From assembly GCA_022572825.1 (NCBI GenBank), contig JACZVE010000005.1, positions 1 through 19,479 of the forward strand: DNA of 19,479 nt, read 5' to 3'. The position numbers were made by a program, and so were the translations under genes. The stretch is from SAR324 cluster bacterium (GTDB lineage Bacteria; SAR324; JACQKK01). Each line of letters begins with the position of its first letter. Position 1 is the first letter of the stretch. Under the pieces are notes generated by a model, which did not search any database, was not told the DNA's origin, and saw only the letters and a program-made list of their open reading frames with translations. Shown here piece after piece: positions 6,969 through 14,027 of this stretch.

Positions 6969-7185
6969 CTATTCGGCCACCTCGCCCAGCACCTCGCCGG
7001 GGTCTGCGTCCAGGGGAATCAGGGGAGTACCGGCGGGCGGGTCATACAGGCGGAATTCCTTGTCGGCCAGCAGCGCCAGGATGGCGTCCAGGCCGGCGCG
7101 GGACAAGCGGGCGTCGCGTTCCTCGGCACCGCTCCATGCCGATCACGTCCAACCGGGATTTTGAACTACAGGCCTTCAAGGCTCT
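6969..7185 (-). pseudogene. Frameshifted 3' remnant of an unrecognised gene
   Basis: On the minus strand, ending in TAG at 6969-6971, a frame of about 50 codons has strong coding bias (G-L-D-A-I-L-A-L-L-A-D-K-E-F-R-L-Y-D-P, then D-A-D-P-G-E-V-L-G-E-V-A-E) but no credible start. It is closed upstream by a TGA. In the next frame the sequence S-R-L-D-V-I-G-M-E-R leads smoothly into A-E-E-R-D-A-R-L at about 7133, so a one-base frameshift joins them. The upstream part runs into the end of the DUF2652 gene, so the 5' part of the gene is gone. Family not recognised. Confidence 0.4.
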
Positions 7186-7882
7186 TGAAGTCTTCCAGGC
7201 TATTCCGCCTGAAAATCCACTGTAATGTCCCGACCCCAAGCTTGGCCCGGGCCGCGATTTTGTTCCAGAGGGTTGCTTTGATATCGGGGAAATCCGTTAG
7301 CGGGTTGGGGTAGTAGATCATGGTTTTTACGTTCCCGATTCCCTCGTATTTTTCTTCGTGAAGCCGGCATTCCTCATTCTTGATTCCGCCGCTCAGGTTG
7401 AAAAAATCCTCGCTCATCATGATGTACTCGTCGCCCTTGACCGAGTTCTTCAGCAGGCGATGCGCCAGGATTACGTTCTCACCGGCGGGCTTGACGATAT
7501 CCTTCACCTTCCGCATCACCACTTCCCCGTGGTGCATGATGACCTTCAATTTCAGCACACCAACCTTGGTGCATGCGTCGCATTTTCACGTGGCGCAGCG
7601 GATGAGCTCCTGCTCTCTCTCGTTGAAAACGTCGAAAAGGCGCTCCGCCTGGCCGAAAATATCTTGCGCCATTTGCGGCGAGTTGTCCGAGACCGCGGAA
7701 AAATAGGCGCAGTCCCCTTCGATTTCCATTAGCGCGAGGGGGTTTTCCGCCCCATCGATGATGCGTTCCAGCAGCTCGGTAATGATGTATTCCGCGTGAA
7801 GCAGGCTGAGCTTGTGCATTTTTGTGAAGTGGGTGTAGCCGCTGATGTCGGCCAGCACGATGAACGAGCTAAGCATCTCCAT
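7166..7882 (-). CDS. DUF2652 (cyclase-like) protein, probable selenoprotein (TGA 7586-7588 = Sec99)
   Basis: Read through one in-frame TGA, the product is 238 aa. Residues 6-40 (F-I-V-L-A-D-I-S-G-Y-T-H-F-T) and 50-65 (M-E-I-E-G-D-C-A-Y-F) match the N-terminal half of class III nucleotide cyclase-like domains, with both metal-type Asp kept. After the TGA the frame continues with K-C-D-A-C, then H-H-G-E-V and K-P-A-G-E-N-V-I-L-A-H-R-L-L-K-N, the typical DUF2652 second half. Relatives have a C-x-C-x-x-C cluster at this point, so Sec99 replaces its first Cys (U-x-C101-x-x-C104). A SECIS-like hairpin follows. ATG 7882 has AGGAGG six bases upstream, an excellent ribosome binding site for a dead gene. 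Cytoplasmic; no membrane segment. Biochemical role unknown; a redox- or metal-gated nucleotide-binding protein is an inference. The alternative is a nonsense mutation. Confidence 0.78.
7555..7588 (-). promoter_or_regulatory. Sec codon TGA with SECIS-like hairpin in the DUF2652 gene
   Basis: After the TGA (7588-7586) the transcript can form stem CACCA / TGGTG with loop AGGT, extended outward by GCA / TGC across a bulged TG. The loop starts 20 bases after the TGA and has G in its second place. Both the bulged T at the base of the upper stem and the G-containing small loop resemble the E. coli fdhF SECIS upper stem. Pairing was done by eye. Confidence 0.65.
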
Positions 7883-8032
7883 AGGAACCTCCTGGCGGTG
7901 ATCTCATGATGCTGCAAGGGGGCAAAGGAATGGGCTTGCAACGGGCCGAGCGCGTTACCCGCAGCAGTCCTCAGCCGCCTCATCAACCCAGCTTCTTGCT
8001 GTTCATATCACAGGATCGCCCAAAAGAGGCGC

Positions 8033-8059
8033 GGGCGGGCCGACCCTGCCAGCCCGCCC
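8033..8059 (-). terminator. Terminator after the small periplasmic protein gene
   Basis: Perfect eight-base stem GGGCGGGC / GCCCGCCC with an 11-base loop, 30 bases past the stop of the 8090-8410 gene. On the minus strand it is followed by GCGCCTCTTTTGGG, a short T-run, so a Rho-independent terminator is plausible. Confidence 0.58.
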
Positions 8060-8089
8060 ACAGGGAGGAATTCAGGTGCACACGAAAAG

Positions 8090-8410
8090 TCAGAGCCGTT
8101 TTAGCAGTTGCTCCGCCGCATAAGCGTACCCGCTTGCCGATTTTATCTTGGCGACAGCCACAGCATGGTCGGGTTTTCCATGCGCGCCCTTGTGGGCGGC
8201 CAATCCACCCGCCAGGTCGGCCTTTGCTACACTCAGTAAAGCGGTTACCCCGTCAATCCCCTTCATCCCCATCTTGCCTTTCGCCATTCCATTGACCTTG
8301 TCGATCATCGACTGGGCCTCTTTACCGATCCTGGGGCATTCGAAAGCCCACGCGCTCAAGGGAATCAGCAACGAGAGTGCGATAAGAACCACCAACGCAT
8401 TGAGTTTCAT
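8090..8410 (-). CDS. Small periplasmic protein of unknown function
   Basis: The product is 106 aa. A clear signal peptide (M-K-L-N-A-L-V-V-L-I-A-L-S-L-L, ending A-W-A) is cleaved near residue 22. The mature part is about 84 residues, rich in Ala, Lys, Gly and His, predicted mostly helical, with one Cys, a K-G-K-M-G-M-K-G stretch and H-K-G-A-H-G-K-P-D-H-A. The His/Lys clusters could bind metal or an anionic ligand, but this is speculation. ATG 8410 follows AGGAG with good spacing. A strong hairpin terminator lies just downstream, so it is a monocistronic unit between the DUF2652 gene and the TRAP operon. Family not recognised. Confidence 0.75.
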   Translation of the reverse strand: MKLNALVVLIALSLLIPLSAWAFECPRIGKEAQSMIDKVNGMAKGKMGMKGIDGVTALLSVAKADLAGGLAAHKGAHGKPDHAVAVAKIKSASGYAYAAEQLLKRL

Positions 8411-8627
8411 GGCTATCTCCTGAGAGGTCTGCAGCTATTTCCGGGTATTTTCCCATCCCCGCCTTGTTAAACACCGCGCGTCGGTATTTATTCCCAAATG
8501 CGGCGCTCACGGCAGGCGAGCCGGATTGGTGGCGATTCCCTCGCCGCCTCGCAAGCGCAACCGCGCGGGGGGTGGGGTTCGGCGAAAAAATGCCTGCCAC
8601 GGGGAAGTTCCCGCCCACGAAACACAG

Positions 8628-8660
8628 CAGGCCCGCCCAGGGGGAACCTGAACGGGCCTG
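8628..8660 (-). terminator. Strong hairpin downstream of the TRAP operon
   Basis: Eight-base perfect outer stem CAGGCCCG / CGGGCCTG encloses a second stem CAGG / CCTG. On the minus strand it lies 42 bases beyond the dctQ stop and is followed by CTGTGTTTCG. The weak T-run makes it either an imperfect terminator or a 3'-end stabiliser. Confidence 0.5.
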
Positions 8661-8701
8661 TTGTCTTCCCGCGGCGGTGCCGTAGCAGGCTGCTGCTTTT
8701 T

Positions 8702-9349
8702 CTAAACGGCCCCCGAGCGGCGCGTACTTCCGCCTCTTGCTTCCTGATCTTCCGGCCAATCCAGCGTCATCAGCTCGAACCGCAGCTCCTTGGGCCCGAA
8801 CAGCACCAGACCCGCCTGCAGCCAGACGGCGAACCCGGAGGCGGCCGCGATGAACAGCCCGATCACCAGCACGAACTTGATGATCCAGCGGTAGTGCAGA
8901 CCGACGGTCGAGGGGGATATCTCTCCCACCAGAAAGGCACTATAGGCGTAGTCGAAGGCGAAGTATCCCACGATCAGGCAATAGGGGATCAGGAAAAATG
9001 AGCAGCCCAGGAACTCGATCCAGGCCTGCTTGCGAAACGAGAGGTTCTCCCGCACCAGATCGACCCGCACGTGGCGGTTGTTGACAAAGCAATATCCCAG
9101 CACGAGGGTGAACAAGGCGGTATGGAAATGCCACTCCAACTCTTGAATCTTGGTGGACTCGAAAGCGGAACCCAGGTTCTCGATCATCCACAACTGGATA
9201 GAGAAACCAAATATTTTGATCTTCCGCACCGCGACATCCCAGATCGTCACGGCCACCAGCGGCATTATGAACATGGAACCAAATTTTCCAATGCGATCGA
9301 TGTAGTACCTGAGCGACAGGCTGAGACGCAACATGGCCTGCACAGGCAT
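8702..9349 (-). CDS. dctQ: TRAP transporter small membrane subunit (DctQ type)
   Basis: The product is 215 aa with four hydrophobic segments: I-I/M-P-L-V-A-V-T-I-W-D near residue 30, T-A-L-F-T-L-V-L-G-Y, F-F-L-I-P-Y-C-L-I-V-G-Y and K-F-V-L-V-I-G-L-F. It has the DctQ hallmarks D-V-A-V-R, E-W-H-F-H and N-N-R-H-V-R-V-D. The E-L-x-W-H-x-H form and the length of about 200 residues place it with the mannitol/chloroaromatic (COG4665) type. It joins DctM in the inner membrane to drive sodium-coupled uptake. ATG 9349 has AAGGAG six bases upstream; a TTG five codons earlier overlaps that ribosome binding site and is rejected. It is last in the operon, 187-202 bases after dctM. Confidence 0.88.
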   Translation of the reverse strand: MPVQAMLRLSLSLRYYIDRIGKFGSMFIMPLVAVTIWDVAVRKIKIFGFSIQLWMIENLGSAFESTKIQELEWHFHTALFTLVLGYCFVNNRHVRVDLVRENLSFRKQAWIEFLGCSFFLIPYCLIVGYFAFDYAYSAFLVGEISPSTVGLHYRWIIKFVLVIGLFIAAASGFAVWLQAGLVLFGPKELRFELMTLDWPEDQEARGGSTRRSGAV

Positions 9350-9405
9350 CACATTCTCCTTCAAACGCGCGGGACAACGCCGATTGCCGCCCTCGGACCG
9401 TTACA

Positions 9406-9420
9406 GGCGGGTGTCCCGCC
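9406..9420 (-). other. Hairpin in the dctM-dctQ spacer
   Basis: GGCGGG-ACA-CCCGCC on the minus strand, a perfect six-base stem with a three-base loop, in the long spacer between dctM and dctQ. No T-run follows. It may protect or attenuate the transcript and so tune DctQ relative to DctM; that is inference. Confidence 0.35.
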
Positions 9421-9551
9421 GATCAAACGCCGTAACCCTCTTCACGAGAGCATTCCCAAACGCATCCAGGCGCCTATCACAACCTCCCACGCCGAAGCGG
9501 CCCGGACAATGCGATCCGGCGGGAGCAGTGAAGGGTTTTCCGGCTCGCACG

Positions 9552-11156
9552 TCATCCATAGATGGCACCCGGCAGCCAGAGGGCCAGCATGGGGAAGGTT
9601 ATCACCGCTACGAGGCCCGTCAGCTGCAGCAACACGAAGGGAATGATCCCGCGATAGATGGCCTGGAGGCGCACCTCCGGCGGCGCGATGCCCTTCATAT
9701 AGAACAGCGCATATCCAAAGGGAGGCGTCAGGAACGAGGTCTGCAGGTTCACGGCCACCAGCACGGTGAACCAGAAGGTCACCTCCTGACCCTGCAGCCC
9801 GACGTCGGGCACATGGGTACCGAAGTCGAAGGTGTCCACCATCGGCGCGAAGATGGGCAGGATGATCAGCGTGATCTCGATCCAGTCGAGAAAAAAGCCC
9901 AGCAGAAAAACGATCGTGAGGATCAGGATCAACAATCCCCAGGACCCGAGACCGGCGGCGTTGATCAGACCCTCGACGACATCATCGCCACCGAGGGAGC
10001 GGAACACATAGGCGAAACAGGTGGCGGACATCACGATGAAAAAGACCATCCCGATGGTCAGCGCCGCCGAGTGATTCACGCCCCTTAGAATTTCCCAGGT
10101 CAGCCGGCGGTTACTGGCCCTCCGCAGGATGTCGCCTAAGGCGCCCTCCGCGTCGCGGTTCGCCCATCCGAATTTAAAGAACATTCTCACGAAGAGGAAG
10201 GTAACGGCAGCGATCGTGAACGCGCCGAAGGCCCCCACGGCGCCCGCCTCGCTGGGGGTGGCCCAGCCGAACAGAATGGAACCCTTCACTACGAAGAGCA
10301 GCGTTGCCGCGGGCAGAAAGCTTATCAGGATCAGCGCGGGCATCTGACGGGCCGGAACATTGAGCATTTCAGGCGGCAGGGGCGGCGCCACGTCCGGTCT
10401 GATGGTCGCAATGGTCGCAATGTAGGTGAGGTAAAGCGCCGCGAGGCACAGGCCCGGCCCCAGTGCCGCCATGAAGAGGCTTCCCACCGGAATGGACAGC
10501 AGATCGGCCATGATGATCAGCATGATGCTGGGCGGAATGAGGATGCCCAGCGTGCCGGAGGCCGCGATGCACCCCGTCGCCAGCTCCTGACTGTAGCGTT
10601 GCCGCAGCATGGTGGGCAGGGCCATCGCCGTCATCATGGTCACCGAGGCCCCGATGATCCCCGTCATGGCCGCCAGGATGGTGCCCATCACGGTCACGGA
10701 CAGCGCAAGGGCACCCGGCACCCGACGAAATATCACCTGCACGGCGTAGAGCAGGTCCTCCGCGATCCCGCTGCGCTCCATCATCACGCCCATGAAGATA
10801 AAAGTGGGCACGGCGACGAGCACGAGGTTCTCAGCGGCCTGGCCCCAGATGCGCGGCACGAAGTTGAAGAACTCGATGAAGGAAAAGATGTCCAGGGTCC
10901 AGCCGATGAGGCCGTAGGCCAGGGCGACGCCGCCCAGAATGAAGGCGACGGGAAAGCCCGAGAAGAGAAAGAGCGCCAGGGTCACGAACATGAAGATCGG
11001 CAGGAAATCGGTGATGAATTCTACCAGCGGGCTGACGTCCCACGCCGTGAGGGCGAAATAGCCGAGACCACCAACGAGGAGCGGGAGCGTCATCCAAGCC
11101 CAGGTTCTGCCGTTCACCCTGGCGCCGATGGAACTGATATTTTTCATGCCCTGCAC
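9552..11156 (-). CDS. dctM: TRAP transporter large membrane subunit (DctM type)
   Basis: The product is 534 aa with about 12-14 membrane segments. It is longer than the 425-residue classical DctM and typical of the COG4664 mannitol/chloroaromatic subgroup, which carries an inserted loop (here about 310-355, charged, with R-D-A-E-G-A-L-G-D-I-L-R). Family motifs include G-V-M-M-E-R-S-G-I-A-E-D-L-L, A-A-M-T-G-I-I-G-A-S-V, G-T-L-G-I-L-I-P-P-S-I-M, T-P-S-E-A-G-A-V-G-A and, near the end, L-T-P-P-F-G-Y-A-L-F-Y. It forms the ion-coupled translocation path with DctQ. GTG 11156 has GGAG four bases upstream; ATG 11147 (Met4) is an equally possible start. It lies 99 bases downstream of dctP. Confidence 0.92.
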   Translation of the reverse strand: MQGMKNISSIGARVNGRTWAWMTLPLLVGGLGYFALTAWDVSPLVEFITDFLPIFMFVTLALFLFSGFPVAFILGGVALAYGLIGWTLDIFSFIEFFNFVPRIWGQAAENLVLVAVPTFIFMGVMMERSGIAEDLLYAVQVIFRRVPGALALSVTVMGTILAAMTGIIGASVTMMTAMALPTMLRQRYSQELATGCIAASGTLGILIPPSIMLIIMADLLSIPVGSLFMAALGPGLCLAALYLTYIATIATIRPDVAPPLPPEMLNVPARQMPALILISFLPAATLLFVVKGSILFGWATPSEAGAVGAFGAFTIAAVTFLFVRMFFKFGWANRDAEGALGDILRRASNRRLTWEILRGVNHSAALTIGMVFFIVMSATCFAYVFRSLGGDDVVEGLINAAGLGSWGLLILILTIVFLLGFFLDWIEITLIILPIFAPMVDTFDFGTHVPDVGLQGQEVTFWFTVLVAVNLQTSFLTPPFGYALFYMKGIAPPEVRLQAIYRGIIPFVLLQLTGLVAVITFPMLALWLPGAIYG

Positions 11157-11255
11157 CGATCTCCGGGAGTTACGGCAACGCCGGAGTCCGAATGGCCGGG
11201 CTCCGGCATTCCACGATGAGGTCGTTTCATCGCGTTCGAGGCGTCCAGGGGGTTA

Positions 11256-12326
11256 TTACTGGTACGTCGCTTTCAGTTGCTGCGCGTCACCCCAGAGCTT
11301 GTATTTTGCCCGGTAGGCGAAGTAATGGTCCGCCACCCGCTTGAACAGCGCATCCTTGGCGGACTCCTCCACGAGCACCTCCTCCCAGGCTTTCTGAAAC
11401 TTTGCCAGAGTGGAATCCGGCCACCGCCGTATCTTGACGCCGAATTTAGTCTCCATATCCTTCATGGCGGTGAAGTTCATGTGCTCGGTCTCGGCGTAGC
11501 TGTACATCACCTGGTGACCCCCGGCGACTTCGATGATCCGCTTGTGCTGATCGGACAGCTTTTCCCATTCGGGCTTGTGCATCAGTATCTCGGTGATCGA
11601 GACCTGCTGGTGCCAGCCGGGGAAGTAGTTGTACTTGGCGATCTGGTAGAAGCCGAGTTTGATGTCGATGGTGGGCATGGAGAACTCGGTGGCGTCGATC
11701 ACGCCGCGCTCCAGCGCCGGGTAGATGTCCGCGCCCGCCAGCAGTTGGGTCGACACGCCCATCTTCTGCATCACCTTGGCCCCCAGCCCGAAGAAGCGCA
11801 TCTTCATGCCCCGCAACTGATCCAGCGAGGTGATCTCCGTTCTGAACCAGCCGGAGGTCTCCGGCCCGATCGCGAAGCCGTTGATGGCGTACAGGTTGTG
11901 CTTGGCGTAGATCTCGTTCTTGATGTCGTTGCCTCCGCCGAACCACAACCAGGCGACGAACTCGCCCACCTGCGGGCCGAAGGGCACCGCGGTGAAGAAG
12001 GCCAACGCCGGATATTTGGCCGTGTGATAGCCCGGCGTCGTCCAGCAGGACTCGATGGCGCCCTTCGAAACCGAGTCGAAGCACTCCAGCGTCGGCACCA
12101 GCGCGCCGGGCTCGAAAAACTTGATTATCAGGTCGCCGCCGGACATTACCTTTACATTGTCCGAGAAGCGTACGCCGGACGTGCCCAAGTGGGGGAGCTT
12201 GCTGCCGAAGGCGCTCTGCATCTTCCAGCGCACCTTCGCGGCGTCTGCCGGCGTGCCCAGGGCAAATGCCAGGCCGCCTGCGATCAGCACAGACGCTGAA
12301 ATCCTTAGGAAATTTGATAGATGCAT
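11256..12326 (-). CDS. dctP: TRAP transporter periplasmic solute-binding protein (DctP type)
   Basis: The product is 356 aa. The signal peptide (M-H-L-S-N-F-L-R-I-S then A-L-G-T-P-A-D-A) is cleaved near residue 29. The mature protein has the DctP layout: V-R-W-K-M-Q-S at the start, F-F-E-P-G-A-L-V-P near 70-80, G-W-F-R-T-E-I-T-S-L-D-Q-L-R-G-M-K-M-R-F with the conserved Arg that binds a substrate carboxylate, then A-G-A-D-I-Y-P-A-L-E-R-G-V-I-D-A-T-E. It resembles COG4663 proteins (TakP/FcbT1-like), so a 2-oxoacid, aromatic acid or similar organic anion is likely. The exact ligand cannot be read from sequence. ATG 12326 follows GGGAG eight to nine bases upstream. It is the first gene of the operon. 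Confidence 0.92.
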   Translation of the reverse strand: MHLSNFLRISASVLIAGGLAFALGTPADAAKVRWKMQSAFGSKLPHLGTSGVRFSDNVKVMSGGDLIIKFFEPGALVPTLECFDSVSKGAIESCWTTPGYHTAKYPALAFFTAVPFGPQVGEFVAWLWFGGGNDIKNEIYAKHNLYAINGFAIGPETSGWFRTEITSLDQLRGMKMRFFGLGAKVMQKMGVSTQLLAGADIYPALERGVIDATEFSMPTIDIKLGFYQIAKYNYFPGWHQQVSITEILMHKPEWEKLSDQHKRIIEVAGGHQVMYSYAETEHMNFTAMKDMETKFGVKIRRWPDSTLAKFQKAWEEVLVEESAKDALFKRVADHYFAYRAKYKLWGDAQQLKATYQ

Positions 12327-12359
12327 GATCGGTTCTCCCGTTTGACGCTCTTCTCATAA

Positions 12360-12370
12360 GTGGTGACCAC
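12360..12370. promoter_or_regulatory. Palindrome upstream of dctP, candidate operator
   Basis: GTGGT-G-ACCAC, a perfect 11-base dyad 33 bases upstream of the dctP start. A related half-site (GTGGACACC) lies about 15 bases further upstream. The TGGT/ACCA arms recall GntR-family sites, but the spacing is shorter than in FadR-type operators. Confidence 0.35.
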
Positions 12371-12405
12371 CCGCTTGTGGACACCTTTGGAATCCCGGGG
12401 AGACC

Positions 12406-12437
12406 CTCGCTATCGGCGGGCCCCCTTCCCGAGCGAG
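12406..12437 (-). other. Stem-loop in the dctP leader
   Basis: Six-base stem CTCGCT / AGCGAG with an inner CGGG / CCCG stem, 80-110 bases upstream of dctP. It could be part of the 5' untranslated region or the 3' end of the SMP-30 transcript. No riboswitch class was recognised. Confidence 0.3.
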
Positions 12438-12665
12438 CACTATGTCTGGCACAACGCTCTGGAATAATCAAACATCAATGACAGCCTATAGAGTGGGCCG
12501 GGCAATCCCAATCCAACTGTCCCGACCGGCGGCGATTCACCCGTCCGAAATTAGCTGAATCATCCGCCCCCCGGATGTATGTCCGACTACGTATTCGTCT
12601 GCCGGAAGCAGGCAGGCAATGCGACGCGGCACCCGCCCACGGACGGCGGCACACCTGCGTCCCAT

Positions 12666-13586
12666 CTACCGATGGGAATACATCACTTGCCCCGCCACGG
12701 GCAGCTCCGCCCGCAGCACGGTACCGGTTTCCGATTCCGTAATAAAGACCGACTTCCGCTCGGGGCCGCCATAGGCCAGGTTTGTCGTCGACAGTCCCGC
12801 GCAGGATTGGATGCGAAACAAGGGCTCCCCCAGCCAACTGAAGAGCCAGACGACGCCCAGTCCCGCGTGACAGACGGCCAGGCTGCCCTCCTCGTCCACG
12901 GCCAGGCCGTCCGGCCCGGCCAATCCGCCCGAAAGCTGCACGAACAAGCCGACCTTCGACACCTCGCCGTCGGGCATGATGGGCAGCCGCCAGACGGCGT
13001 TGGCGCGCGTCACGGCGACATAGAGGATCGACTCCGCCGGATTGAAGACCAGGCCGTTCGGGCTGGGAATCCCGCCGAGCACCTGCCGCAGCTCGCCGGC
13101 CGTGGTGTACCTGAACACGCGTCCGCTGGGGTCCTGAAACCCGGTCTGGCCCTGATCGGTAAAGAAGAGGTCCCCGCTGCTGTGGAAGACCAGGTCATTG
13201 CAGCCCTTGAACGGTTCCAGGCGGCGCCGCGTAACGTACGGAGATACCAGGCCCGAGCCGGGATCCAGCCGCATGATCCCGTTCTTGTAATCCGCGATGA
13301 AGATCTGGCCGTCCTTGCGAATCTTCAGGCCGTTGGGCTCGCCGTCATACTCGCAGACGACCTGGAAGTCGCCCTGGGGCGAAACGCGGAAGATGCGGCC
13401 GTTGGGAATATCCACCAGGTACAGATTGCCGTCCCTGTCGAAGGAAGGCCCCTCCAGAAAGCAGTCCAGTTCCCGGCCGCCCGCATTGATGTCTGCCCAG
13501 TCTGTCCGCCGAGTCTTGCGCAGATTGTCCGGCACGCGGGCGAAGATCTCGCTTTTGATGACGGGTGGAGGCGCGTACAGGTTCAT
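12666..13586 (-). CDS. SMP-30/gluconolactonase/LRE-like beta-propeller protein
   Basis: The product is 306 aa when begun at ATG 13586; a GTG at 13619 adds 11 residues and has AAGG six bases upstream, so the start is uncertain. It has the six-bladed propeller of the family: L-E-G-P-S-F-D-R-D-G-N-L-Y-L-V-D (first metal ligand Glu in E-G-P), E-P-N-G-L-K, C-N-D-L-V-F-H (metal Asn-Asp), S-P-N-G-L-V-F-N and G-P-D-G-L-A-V-D-E-E-G-S-L. Ligands Glu, Asn and Asp for Ca or Zn are all visible. Family members hydrolyse lactones of sugars or related compounds. No signal peptide. It lies upstream of dctP on the same strand, 339 bases away, so a substrate link with the TRAP system (imported sugar acid or lactone) is plausible but not proven. 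Confidence 0.88.
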   Translation of the reverse strand: MNLYAPPPVIKSEIFARVPDNLRKTRRTDWADINAGGRELDCFLEGPSFDRDGNLYLVDIPNGRIFRVSPQGDFQVVCEYDGEPNGLKIRKDGQIFIADYKNGIMRLDPGSGLVSPYVTRRRLEPFKGCNDLVFHSSGDLFFTDQGQTGFQDPSGRVFRYTTAGELRQVLGGIPSPNGLVFNPAESILYVAVTRANAVWRLPIMPDGEVSKVGLFVQLSGGLAGPDGLAVDEEGSLAVCHAGLGVVWLFSWLGEPLFRIQSCAGLSTTNLAYGGPERKSVFITESETGTVLRAELPVAGQVMYSHR

Positions 13587-13619
13587 GGGCGGGGTGCAGG
13601 AGGTGAGGATCGGGCGCAC

Positions 13620-14027
13620 GCGGAGCCTTGGCGCGCTTTACCCGCCGGCGCGTGAAAGCGGCCCGCCCGCGCAGCGAAGTCAGCCCGCACGGCGCGGTGC
13701 CCGGCAGGCTTGCGGCCGGCTGCATCGCCGCGCCAATAACGGTCTGCTTCTGCCGCCGGCGCAAATGCGGTACAGATGTCCCAAGCTGCGTATCTATTCA
13801 GGGCCGCTGCAATTGTCAACACCGTCCCCCCTGCCCTGTCGGCCTGCATCGCGGGCCGGACGGCGTCATCGCCGGCGGTTGTGCGCTCCCTTCACCGCAC
13901 CACCGACCGCTTCTGTCTTCACGATTGGGGTCGGATACCGCCGCCGCGGGACGCAAAGGGCCCGGTGCGGGCGGTTGCCGGCGCGGCGGCGGCCATTAGA
14001 CCACAACGCTTGGGTCGCCATAGGACA
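13620..14027. other. Divergent region between SMP-30 and DMT genes
   Basis: About 400 bases, very GC-rich, between divergent genes. Frames open here on both strands lack recognisable domains and I support none of them as coding. It should contain promoters for both flanking genes; no clear -35/-10 pair, operator or terminator was found. Confidence 0.35.

Larger units (their letters stand above)
12327..12665. other. Leader and promoter region of the TRAP operon
   Basis: This 339-base region between the SMP-30 gene end and dctP has no gene I can support. It holds a perfect palindrome at 12360-12370, a stem-loop at 12406-12437 and presumably the TRAP promoter, which I could not place. A 46-codon in-frame extension after the SMP-30 stop is not supported as coding. 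Confidence 0.4.

Noticed and set aside
7127..7161. In-frame TGA in the 6969-7185 remnant as a third Sec codon
   Set aside because: The TGA is not at a recognisable redox motif, the upstream frame closes almost at once, and a one-base frameshift explains the sequence better.
7586..7588. Simple pseudogene reading of the DUF2652 gene
   Set aside because: Only one stop, no frameshift, excellent ribosome binding site, conserved motifs on both sides and a SECIS-like hairpin. Not fully excluded, but less likely.
12447..12462. Sigma-54-like TGGCAC element on the plus strand
   Set aside because: The -12 part does not match TTGCA and no plus-strand gene follows.
12528..12665. Open frame continuing after the SMP-30 stop (possible readthrough)
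   Set aside because: The stop is TAG, the extension has no family similarity, and the length of the main protein is already complete.
13620..14027. Open frames of 60-120 codons in the SMP-30/DMT gap
   Set aside because: They are GC-rich shadow frames with Arg/Pro/Ala-heavy composition and no ribosome binding site or motif.
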